NCBI GenBank assembly: GCA_002685255.1
Contig: NYWU01000003.1
Coordinates: 175,116-239,115, forward strand
DNA: 64,000 bases
Direction: 5' to 3'
Origin: Idiomarinaceae bacterium
Lineage (GTDB): Bacteria > Pseudomonadota > Gammaproteobacteria > Enterobacterales > Alteromonadaceae
The stretch's first letter is position 1, and each line of letters begins with the position of its first letter. Shown one piece after another: positions 39,955 through 48,587 of the stretch. The notes below the pieces were generated by a model, which was not told the origin of the DNA, made no database searches, and saw only the letters and a program-made list of their open reading frames with translations. The position numbers and the translations under genes are program-made.

Positions 39955-40011
39955 CGATTAAATGCCCGAGGTGGGCTATACTTCTCATTTCTATATTATT
40001 CCGCAATTTTA

Positions 40012-40032
40012 CTTGCCAGACCGGGTGGCAAG
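40012..40032 (+). other. Small hairpin in the sdaA leader
   Basis: CTTGCCA / TGGCAAG, seven pairs and a seven-base loop, 48 bases before the sdaA start and 57 bases after the nudL stop. No U tract. Function unknown; it separates the pabB-nudL pair from sdaA. Confidence 0.3.
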
Positions 40033-40080
40033 CATGCGACAATAGATGCAATTTCTCGAATTAACCAATGGGTCAGATGT

Positions 40081-41454
40081 ATGATCAGTGTTTTTGATAT
40101 CTATAAAATAGGAATCGGTCCATCGAGCTCTCACACGGTAGGGCCGATGAAAGCTGCCTATTATTTTTTAGAAGCAGCCAAGGAAAAAGGCGTTCTTACT
40201 GACGCTGACGGTATTGAAGTTGAGCTATTTGGCTCGTTAGGCCAAACCGGTAAAGGCCATGGTACAGGTAAAGCCGTCATCTTAGGCTTAGCAGGTGAGC
40301 TGCCCGAGACTGTGGATACCGATAATGTCGAAAATTTTCTCGCACAGACCCGAGATACGGAAAAGCTGGTGCTACTGAAAGAGAAAGAAGTCGACTTTCC
40401 AAAAGAAGGCGCCATCGTTTTCCATCGTCGTAAAACCATGCCTAAGCATGCGAATGCAATGGAGCTCAGACTCCTCAAACAAGGTGAGGTTATTTACAAA
40501 GATCTTTACTACTCGATCGGTGGCGGGTTCATCGTACGTGACGAAGACTTTGACGAGACGCTTGAAGAGGCGATTGAGCAGTCGGATAAGCCAATCCCCT
40601 ACCCGTTCGACACTGCGGCTGAATTACTTCAACATACTAAAGATACCGGTATGCGCATCAGCTCGCTGATGATGGCCAATGAGAAAGTATTTAGAACAGA
40701 AGACGAGATTCGTTCGGGTCTAATGAAAATTTGGCGCACGATGCAACAAAGCATCGAGAACGGTATTAACACCGAGGGTATTCTACCAGGCGGCTTAAAA
40801 GTGAGACGTCGGGCCTCTTGTTTGTATCAACGTTTGAAAAAAGAGAAATCAACCGAACCCATGCAGTTTATGGATTGGGTAGATCTATTTGCGCTGGCGG
40901 TAAACGAGGAAAATGCGGCAGGTGGTCGTATTGTAACAGCCCCGACCAATGGCGCTGCGGGTATCGTTCCGGCAGTAATGAGTTATGCCGATAAGTTCAT
41001 CGAAACTTTAGACGAAGATTCTGTCGTACGATTCTTATTAACCTCTGCTGCAATTGGCATTTTATACAAGAAAAATGCTTCGATATCGGGCGCAGAAGTC
41101 GGTTGCCAAGGTGAAGTCGGTGTTGCCTGTTCAATGGCTGCCGCAGGTCTTGCTGAATACATGGGGGGCTCTGCCCTAACCGTCGAAAATGCCGCTGAAA
41201 TTGGCATGGAACATAACTTAGGTCTTACCTGCGACCCTGTCGGTGGGCTAGTGCAGGTTCCTTGTATTGAACGCAATGCGATGGGCGCCATTAAAGCAAT
41301 CAATGCTGCTCGACTTGCCATGCGCGGTACCGGTGATCACAAGGTCTCGCTTGATAAAGTCATCAAGACGATGTGGGAAACCGGCAACGATATGAAAACT
41401 AAGTATAAAGAAACGGCCCGCGGTGGCTTAGCGGTCAACATCATCGAGTGCTAA
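40081..41454 (+). CDS. sdaA: L-serine ammonia-lyase, iron-sulfur dependent
   Basis: 457 residues, single-chain form with N-terminal beta and C-terminal alpha domains joined. Deaminates L-serine to pyruvate. Visible signatures: [26 protein letters not shown] at the start, [28 protein letters not shown], and cysteines for the [4Fe-4S] cluster in [37 protein letters not shown]. The C-terminal cysteine (last residue, IIEC) is present, which in this family can insert into the active site. Third gene after pabB and nudL, as in E. coli. Confidence 0.96.
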   Translation: MISVFDIYKIGIGPSSSHTVGPMKAAYYFLEAAKEKGVLTDADGIEVELFGSLGQTGKGHGTGKAVILGLAGELPETVDTDNVENFLAQTRDTEKLVLLKEKEVDFPKEGAIVFHRRKTMPKHANAMELRLLKQGEVIYKDLYYSIGGGFIVRDEDFDETLEEAIEQSDKPIPYPFDTAAELLQHTKDTGMRISSLMMANEKVFRTEDEIRSGLMKIWRTMQQSIENGINTEGILPGGLKVRRRASCLYQRLKKEKSTEPMQFMDWVDLFALAVNEENAAGGRIVTAPTNGAAGIVPAVMSYADKFIETLDEDSVVRFLLTSAAIGILYKKNASISGAEVGCQGEVGVACSMAAAGLAEYMGGSALTVENAAEIGMEHNLGLTCDPVGGLVQVPCIERNAMGAIKAINAARLAMRGTGDHKVSLDKVIKTMWETGNDMKTKYKETARGGLAVNIIEC

Positions 41455-41462
41455 CCGCGCTG

Positions 41463-42499
<1,037 letters not shown>

Positions 42500-42553
42500 A
42501 TTAAATTTGAATCCTATGCCAAACGCATTCTGCAATAATCGATAGAGGAACGC

Positions 42554-43234
42554 ATGTCCAAACCGTCCATTGATTTTTCCACATTACTCGCTGTGTCCGT
42601 GCACGACATGAAAAATTCTTTGGGTTTACTTGTACAACAGCTCGAGGACGCCGCGGGTAAAGTCACCGACACCAAAACTCAGGGCGAATTGGCGCAAATG
42701 CATTACGAAGCACAGCGCATTAATACGAACCTTGTACAACTACTTGCACTGTACCGACAACAGGATTCATTGCAAATCGAAAGTGAGAAAACGTATTTGG
42801 ATGAGGTGGTTGAAGAGTTGGTGATGAACAATCGGTTTTACAGCGACAGTAGGTCTATAACGCTTACGGCTGACATCGCCGATGATATCTTTTTCGTCGG
42901 CGATAGAGCATTAATCACACAAGTTTTAAACGATGTATTCATTAATGCTATGCGCTACACCGCCGATAAGCTTATTATAAAAGCCAAACGTGTTGCAGAT
43001 CGTGGGTGTTCCATTACGATAGAGGATAACGGCCCTGGATATCCAGATTCATTACTCGCGCTAAATGACCTGCAGCCGCGCTACTTAGACATGGAAGGCA
43101 GCCGCACTGGACTCGGACTCTATTTTGCCCGATTGATAGCGGAAGCGCATAAATACAAGGGGCAGCATGGATATATTAAATTGGAGAATTCTAGCTCGTT
43201 AGGTGGTAGCCGTTTTACGCTATACCTACCCTAA
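42554..43234 (+). CDS. Small soluble histidine kinase
   Basis: 226 residues with no membrane helix and no PAS or other sensor domain. Residues 10-90 form a DHp-like two-helix region with the phospho-acceptor His17 in SVHDMKNSLG; an ATPase domain follows with N box LNDVFINAMRYT, G1 IEDNGPGYP and G2 GSRTGLGLYFARLIAEAH. It is thus a complete minimal kinase that must be controlled through a partner. 30 bases before the next gene, with which it probably forms an operon. Possible partners are the receiver proteins at 44343-47229. Confidence 0.88.
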   Translation: MSKPSIDFSTLLAVSVHDMKNSLGLLVQQLEDAAGKVTDTKTQGELAQMHYEAQRINTNLVQLLALYRQQDSLQIESEKTYLDEVVEELVMNNRFYSDSRSITLTADIADDIFFVGDRALITQVLNDVFINAMRYTADKLIIKAKRVADRGCSITIEDNGPGYPDSLLALNDLQPRYLDMEGSRTGLGLYFARLIAEAHKYKGQHGYIKLENSSSLGGSRFTLYLP

Positions 43235-43264
43235 CCTTTTAGATAGTAGCGACAGACTCAAATT

Positions 43265-44020
43265 ATGGTTTATACAATAATAATATCGCTGATTGTGTTA
43301 CTCGTGCTGATGGCCATTATGATCAGCGCCGTGCAGCAATATCGACAGAAACAAAATTTAGAACGCAGACAACGTTACGCTAAGTTTCGTGCAGTGCTTG
43401 ATCAGGTTGAAGACCTAATCAACATTACCGGCTACTTTCCGATTGGCAAATCGGTTTATGCGCTACTTAACGCGCGCGCTAAAGATTTATTAATCAACAT
43501 GAACGATGTCATGCCTTCAGAGGCGCTTAAAGATCGTATACATGAGTACGAAACGCGTTTAAAAGGCCTCGACGTAAACGATACCTCGCTCATTTCTGAA
43601 GACTTCGAGTTGCCGCATAATGATAAACAAATTATTGCCATGATTAACGCGCTCAAACGCTTACGTAGTGCCATTCGTAGCGAGCATGCCAAAGGTCGTG
43701 TTGACACACAGGTATACAATACGGAAGATCAGCGCTTACAAAAGTTGCAACTTAAAATTAGCATCGAGACTTTAATCAAACGGGGCGAAAACGCATACAA
43801 TAGTAATATGCTTGGTTCAGCGCGGCAGTATTACGAAAAAGCGTTACGCACTATCGATGAGCATACATACAGTGACGAATACACGCAGCGACGCCATGAG
43901 CAAATTCAGGCATCTCTAGAGCAAATAACCAGCGAACTCCGTGATGCCAACAGTAATGATGCGCGCAAACGTAAAAGCGACGAACTTGAAGAACTATTTC
44001 AACCGAAGAAAAAGTGGTAA
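43265..44020 (+). CDS. Membrane-anchored coiled-coil / TPR-like protein of unknown function
   Basis: 251 residues. One N-terminal transmembrane helix (residues 3-24) and a long cytosolic part: basic coiled region (about 25-50), helical region to 130, then a TPR-like unit (IKRGENAYNSNMLGSARQYYEKALRTIDEH, about residues 175-205) and a charged tail ending KRKSDELEELFQPKKKW. I know no function for the family. It sits 6 bases before yciH and 30 after the kinase gene, so is likely co-transcribed with both. The tail resembles a protein-interaction peptide but that is a guess. Confidence 0.75.
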   Translation: MVYTIIISLIVLLVLMAIMISAVQQYRQKQNLERRQRYAKFRAVLDQVEDLINITGYFPIGKSVYALLNARAKDLLINMNDVMPSEALKDRIHEYETRLKGLDVNDTSLISEDFELPHNDKQIIAMINALKRLRSAIRSEHAKGRVDTQVYNTEDQRLQKLQLKISIETLIKRGENAYNSNMLGSARQYYEKALRTIDEHTYSDEYTQRRHEQIQASLEQITSELRDANSNDARKRKSDELEELFQPKKKW

Positions 44021-44026
44021 CTCGGC

Positions 44027-44362
44027 ATGTCAGACTGGAAAGACACACTCTCGCAGATGGTATACAGCACCGACCAAGGACGCATCGATCCTGAACCTGA
44101 ACCCGAGGATATTCCCGCAGGCGATGGAATTGTGCGTTTACAACGAGAGACCAAAGGACGTAAAGGAAAAGGGGTTACGTTAGTCAAAGGGCTTACACTA
44201 CCGCATGATGAACTCAAACAAGTCGCTAAAAAGCTTAAACAGCAATGCGGTGTAGGCGGTTCGGTTAAAGATTATGTTATCGAGCTACAAGGCGATCAAC
44301 GTGACATCATCGAAAAGTGGCTCAGTGACCAAGGTTATCGCGTCAAGCGAGCGGGCGGCTGA
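44027..44362 (+). CDS. yciH: SUI1/eIF1-like translation factor YciH
   Basis: 111 residues, E. coli YciH size. A short disordered acidic N-terminus is followed by an SUI1 domain (about residues 40-108): GRKGKGVTLVKGL, LKQQCGVGGSVKD and IELQGDQRDIIEKWLSDQGY. YciH has been linked to fidelity of translation initiation and to stress in E. coli; its role is not settled. It ends inside the convergent crsR-like gene, overlapping 20 bases. Last gene of the kinase/TPR/yciH set. Confidence 0.94.
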   Translation: MSDWKDTLSQMVYSTDQGRIDPEPEPEDIPAGDGIVRLQRETKGRKGKGVTLVKGLTLPHDELKQVAKKLKQQCGVGGSVKDYVIELQGDQRDIIEKWLSDQGYRVKRAGG

Positions 44363-46025
44363 GCGAATAACTGACATACAGTAGCGATCCGCCATCGCGC
44401 CACTCGACCTCATCGGCCACCTGCTTGATGAGGTTAATCCCACGACCAAAGGTATCCTCTGAGTCGTTAGTAGAATGGCCCGCATGCTGCCCATCGAATC
44501 GGTGTTCAGTATTTGACGATAGCGTGAATGATAGTTGCTGTGAGGTCGGGTGATAATCAATATCAAAGTAGATTTCCAGCCCTTGTAACTGCTCAATACG
44601 CGATTGCCGTTCCTCGTAATAACGCTCAAAACTCTCTTGCTGTTTAAGCTCAGACTGCATATCAAGCACAGAGTGCTCTAAGAGATTATTGAAACTCTCG
44701 GCAAACAGCAAGTACAACGAGGTTTTATGCGGCTGCAATGCATCGAGTTTAGCCAGCGAGTCGACCATGCGTTGCATAGGATCACGATTGCGAATATCGT
44801 GCTCTGTTAACACAACGCGCAGCTCAAACGGAAGATTATACTCATTCTGCGGCTTTGCCTGAGGTTCTAGCCCTGTTGCTTGGCATTTCAAGCATAGCAG
44901 CGACAAATCATCATTCAGTGGTGTATCACCAGTAAAATTATCAATGCGCTCCACAATGGCGCGAAACTGTGCTTCCGAACACTCTGAATCAAGCATTTCG
45001 GTGACCCAGTCGGCGAACCGCTCTTCACCAATCATTTCACCTTGATGATTACACGCCTCCACTACGCCATCACTGAACATCACCAAGCGCTGTCCGGGCG
45101 TGACAAAATAATGCTCTAACTGACTGTTAAATTGCGCGCGTGGAAGGATCCCGAGTGCCATATGCTGGGGTTTAATACGCTGCTCGAGTTGCCCTCGCGT
45201 ATCGAGCAGCAATGCATCGGGCACGCCCCCACTCCAACAACTAATTCTATCGCCATTCGCGGACATTTCGACCACCAGTGCAGCACAAAACATGTCATCT
45301 GGCAGTACTTTATAGAGTCGACTATTAAACTCAGTCACCATGTCACCGACAGATAAGCCACGCTCAGCCATGCTAAAAAACGCCTGAGCGACGGGTAAAG
45401 CACCTGTAGCAGGCGCAAGACCATGACCCGTGAAATCACCCAAGAATAAATAATAATTACCGAAGGGACCCACCCGCCCGAGGCAAACATCCCCATTAAA
45501 GTTACTCGTTGGGCGCAGATAGCTTTTTACGAAGGGCTGCTGCAACTGATTTTCGGCGAGCGCATTCTCTAACATATGCTGCACCACATTCTGCTCGCGC
45601 TCCATACGAGCAGAATGCCAAGCGAGCGTCCTGTTTTTTTGTACCAACGAATAACTTAATTCGCGGACTCGTGCATGCGCATTGACTTTGGCTTGCAGTA
45701 TTACGGGCTCAAAGGGGATGCTTAGAAAGTCATCGCCGCCGACTTTTAAACACTCCAATAATGTCTCTTGCGAATCTAGAGCGGTAAGAAAAATAATCGG
45801 TAAGTGGATATTGCCCGACATGGCTTTGAGTCGCGGAGCCGTCTCAAAGCCATCCATTTCTGGCATCATTACGTCAAGCAGTATCAATTGCGGCTGAACC
45901 TGCTGGAAAACATTTAGCGCCTCACGACCGTTGCTCGCACAGACTACTTCATGCCCAAACGATTCCAGTAACCCCGTCAGCATGATCTGATTGGCTTTTT
46001 GATCGTCGACTACCAGAATTTTCAT
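44343..46025 (-). CDS. Response regulator with PP2C phosphatase and anti-sigma-type kinase domain (CrsR-like)
   Basis: 560 residues in three parts. Residues 1-120: a receiver with Asp51 in LILLDVMMPEMDG and the conserved DD pair near the start. About 160-390: SpoIIE/PP2C-type phosphatase (YLFLGDFTGHGLAPATGALP; MFSDGVVEACN; DDLSLLCLK). About 410-560: a GHKL ATPase domain of the RsbW type (FAESFNNLLEHSV; FGRGINLIKQVADEV). This architecture is that of CrsR of Shewanella oneidensis, which controls sigma-S by dephosphorylating the STAS protein CrsA or, in the other state, releasing it. It starts at a TAATG overlap with the STAS gene, so the pair is translationally coupled. Confidence 0.9.
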   Translation of the reverse strand: MKILVVDDQKANQIMLTGLLESFGHEVVCASNGREALNVFQQVQPQLILLDVMMPEMDGFETAPRLKAMSGNIHLPIIFLTALDSQETLLECLKVGGDDFLSIPFEPVILQAKVNAHARVRELSYSLVQKNRTLAWHSARMEREQNVVQHMLENALAENQLQQPFVKSYLRPTSNFNGDVCLGRVGPFGNYYLFLGDFTGHGLAPATGALPVAQAFFSMAERGLSVGDMVTEFNSRLYKVLPDDMFCAALVVEMSANGDRISCWSGGVPDALLLDTRGQLEQRIKPQHMALGILPRAQFNSQLEHYFVTPGQRLVMFSDGVVEACNHQGEMIGEERFADWVTEMLDSECSEAQFRAIVERIDNFTGDTPLNDDLSLLCLKCQATGLEPQAKPQNEYNLPFELRVVLTEHDIRNRDPMQRMVDSLAKLDALQPHKTSLYLLFAESFNNLLEHSVLDMQSELKQQESFERYYEERQSRIEQLQGLEIYFDIDYHPTSQQLSFTLSSNTEHRFDGQHAGHSTNDSEDTFGRGINLIKQVADEVEWRDGGSLLYVSYSLSRPLA

Positions 46026-46330
46026 TAGGCAATGGTAAACATTTTTTCGAAACGAGAGATATCGAGGATACGTTTTACTTCAGGACGCGCGTTAATCAGG
46101 TGAATCCCTTTAACGGTGCTACCTAGCGATTTCCTCATGTTTAACAACATGCCTAATGCTGAGCTATCAAGATATTCGGTTTCACGTAAGTCAATAATAA
46201 CCAGAGGCTCACTGTCGCCAATATGGCTGTAGGCCTGCCTAAACTCTTGGACCAAGCTAAAATCAAACTTTCCTTTGATGGAAATGATTAACTGCTTTTG
46301 ATCCGCTGAAAACTCGCGAGTGACGCTCAT
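46025..46330 (-). CDS. STAS domain anti-sigma factor antagonist (CrsA-like)
   Basis: 101 residues from ATG at 46330, chosen because AAGGGGAAG precedes it at the right distance; an upstream start 36 bases earlier has none. The STAS core is visible with the phosphorylatable serine region in LRETEYLDSSALGMLLNMRKSL (the D-S-S motif). It should bind and be phosphorylated by the kinase domain of the adjacent CrsR-like protein and free or block a target such as a sigma factor. Overlaps the CrsR-like gene at TAATG. Divergent from the two-receiver gene 104 bases away. Confidence 0.9.
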   Translation of the reverse strand: MSVTREFSADQKQLIISIKGKFDFSLVQEFRQAYSHIGDSEPLVIIDLRETEYLDSSALGMLLNMRKSLGSTVKGIHLINARPEVKRILDISRFEKMFTIA

Positions 46331-46434
46331 AACTTCCCCTTTTTTAATTATTATTGCTCCTAGCATAACGTTTTTTAATTGAGTTTGCCGAGTAAATCAA
46401 ATACTCTTTTTAAAAACACCCATTCAAAATAAAT

Positions 46435-47229
46435 ATGTCACTGTCAATTAACGAACTTCGTATTTTGCTGGTCGAACCCTCTGACGTACAAAGAAAAGTT
46501 ATAAAACACCACTTAGGTCAAGCACAATTAACCGAAACGCGCGGTGCATCAACGATTGCAGAGGCAAAAACGTTAATCCGTGAGTGGCAACCCGATATTG
46601 TTACCAGTGCAATGTATTTTGAAGATGGGACTGCGCATCAACTCATCGATTATATTCAAGAGTCGAACTTAGAAGATACAGTGCATTTTATGTTGGTATC
46701 GAGTGAACATCGACCCGATCAGTTGGAACAATTTAAACAAGCCGGTATTGTCGCTATTCTCCCTAAACCGTTTTCGAGTCAACAATTAGAGCGCGCCATT
46801 AAAGCCACAGTGGATTTAATTGAGCCGGAGTCAGTTGAGCTTAACTTATTTGATGTAGAAGACTTGCGCGTTTTACTAGTAGACGACAGTGTTACCTCTC
46901 TCCACGCGCTGCGTCGTGTATTCGAGAACATGGGTGTTGAACATGTTGTTGAGTCGAATAATGGCCTCGCTGCCATTGATGTTCTTAACCAACAATCTTT
47001 TGATCTTATTGTTACTGACTTTAATATGCCAGAAATGAGTGGCAGTGAGTTTGCTCAACATGTGCGTCAGGATCCTTCTCATGCACACACGCCCATTTTA
47101 ATGGTTACCGCTCAAGCCAATGAATTACAAGTAACAACGATTAAACAGAGCGGTGTCGACGCGTTGACAGACAAACCATTTGAGCCCGCAACGCTCAAAA
47201 AACTATTAATTAATTTATTAGACCAATAA
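46435..47229 (+). CDS. Two-receiver protein; first receiver lacks the phospho-acceptor
   Basis: 264 residues, two receiver domains and no output domain. The first (residues 9-130) keeps the fold, an acidic residue (Glu14) and a KPF motif, but has Ala59 (PDIVTSAMYFEDG) in place of the phospho-acceptor aspartate. The second (about 142-264) is canonical: LLVDDS, Asp195 in FDLIVTDFNMPEMSG, and DKPF. This is a pseudo-receiver fused to a working one. It is divergent from the STAS gene and ends at a good terminator. A connector between the soluble kinase and CrsR-like protein is possible but not shown. Confidence 0.9.
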   Translation: MSLSINELRILLVEPSDVQRKVIKHHLGQAQLTETRGASTIAEAKTLIREWQPDIVTSAMYFEDGTAHQLIDYIQESNLEDTVHFMLVSSEHRPDQLEQFKQAGIVAILPKPFSSQQLERAIKATVDLIEPESVELNLFDVEDLRVLLVDDSVTSLHALRRVFENMGVEHVVESNNGLAAIDVLNQQSFDLIVTDFNMPEMSGSEFAQHVRQDPSHAHTPILMVTAQANELQVTTIKQSGVDALTDKPFEPATLKKLLINLLDQ

Positions 47230-47257
47230 AAAAGCCACTTCGGAAAGTGGCTTTTTA
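47228..47257. terminator. Bidirectional rho-independent terminator
   Basis: AAAAAGCCACTT / AAGTGGCTTTTT with a four-base loop (CGGA). T run downstream on the plus strand for the two-receiver gene, and A run upstream gives a T run on the minus strand for the amidohydrolase gene, which ends at 47278. Confidence 0.92.
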
Positions 47258-47277
47258 TTCGGAATAATGTCCATGGA

Positions 47278-48585
47278 TTATTCGCTACGAGCCGGCTTTT
47301 GCTGATACTTGTTATACAGTTCAGTGTGACGACTTTCTAAGCTCACCGCACGGCCATTGATAAACATGTGCGTCAACGATTGTCCCATCGGATCAAGTAA
47401 ATCCCCTTTCGAAACAACAATCGATGCCTGCTTACCTTCTTCGAGTGAACCCAGCTTATCGGCAACGCCCATAAACTCAGCAGGTTTAAGTGTAATCGCC
47501 TTGAGTGCTTGCTGAGCATCTAAGCCATAGGCAACGGCATTACCTGCTGCAAACGGCAAATTACGAACATCCCAGTAACCTGGATACGCAATCGCAAAGT
47601 TTACCCCAGCTTCGGCAAGACGAGCGGGGGTAGAAAATGCTTGGTCGTAGCCATCGTCTTCACGCATCGGCAAACCAAATGGTGAACCGAAAACAACCGG
47701 GATTTGTAATTCAGCCAGTTTGTCCGCGATGCGCCACGCATCGTAGGCACCCACTAAGACGAGATCAAAACCATAGCTTTGGCTGACTTCAATGGCTTGC
47801 TCGAGCTGACGTTTATCTTGTGCATGCACATATAAACGTTTGCTGTCGTCAAACAATCCCATCATTGCTTCCCAACGCTGGTCCTCAGGAATATCTCGAC
47901 CCGCACGCTTAGCATCATAATAGGCTTTTGCGTCAGCAAATACTTGCTTAAGCTTTTGTAAGGCTTCAGCATTGGCTTTACGTTGCTCTTCAGCTGAACG
48001 GCGCTCCCACCATGTATCCACCACATAAGTGCGCGGCCAATTAATGTGTACGCCCTCTTCTGCTGTGACTAACGCATCTTGCCAGTTCCAACCATCGAGC
48101 TGCATGAGAGATGATTGCCCACTCACCATGCCTCCTTCGGGTACCACTTGCGCGTACGCCACCCCATTGTAGCGAACCGTCGGGATCACTTCTGAGTCAG
48201 CGTTAAAAGCAATATGCCCTGCCACTTCCGGTGTAACATCACCGACTTCATCAGCATCACGAGTAGCGCGCACCGCCTCGATCTCGTTCAAACCTAATGT
48301 CGTGTCCATCGCAATTACGCCGGGGTAGACATGTTGACCGCTGATATCGATAGCCTGCGCGTCAGCGGGCACCGCTAGATCTTGACCGATTGCGACGATT
48401 TTACCATCAGCAAATAATAAGTCGGTTTGACTTAAAACGCCTTTAGTCACCGTGTGTAAAGTACCGTTCTGTAGCACGATGGGCTGTGCTTGTTTCTTAC
48501 CTGGCACCTCGTCGTGCGCCACCGATTGCGTCACTGCGCATGCGCTCAGCAAAGCTGCGGTCAGTGCTTTATTAAGTAATTTCAT
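47278..48585 (-). CDS. Amidohydrolase family protein, metal motif lost
   Basis: 435 residues with an N-terminal signal peptide (MKLLNKALTAALLSACAVTQSVAHD; cleavage after SVA likely). The flanking beta-sandwich (NGTLHTVTKGVLSQTDLLFADGK) and the later IVVSKGDLLDPMGQS are of the amidohydrolase/imidazolonepropionase type, but the expected HxH metal motif after the strand YPGVIAMDTTLGLNEI is absent. Other conserved residues are also shifted, so catalysis by the usual mechanism is doubtful. It resembles the N-terminal half of its 1025-residue neighbour, which starts upstream and ends two bases before it. Confidence 0.75.
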   Translation of the reverse strand: MKLLNKALTAALLSACAVTQSVAHDEVPGKKQAQPIVLQNGTLHTVTKGVLSQTDLLFADGKIVAIGQDLAVPADAQAIDISGQHVYPGVIAMDTTLGLNEIEAVRATRDADEVGDVTPEVAGHIAFNADSEVIPTVRYNGVAYAQVVPEGGMVSGQSSLMQLDGWNWQDALVTAEEGVHINWPRTYVVDTWWERRSAEEQRKANAEALQKLKQVFADAKAYYDAKRAGRDIPEDQRWEAMMGLFDDSKRLYVHAQDKRQLEQAIEVSQSYGFDLVLVGAYDAWRIADKLAELQIPVVFGSPFGLPMREDDGYDQAFSTPARLAEAGVNFAIAYPGYWDVRNLPFAAGNAVAYGLDAQQALKAITLKPAEFMGVADKLGSLEEGKQASIVVSKGDLLDPMGQSLTHMFINGRAVSLESRHTELYNKYQQKPARSE

Positions 48586-48587
48586 GA

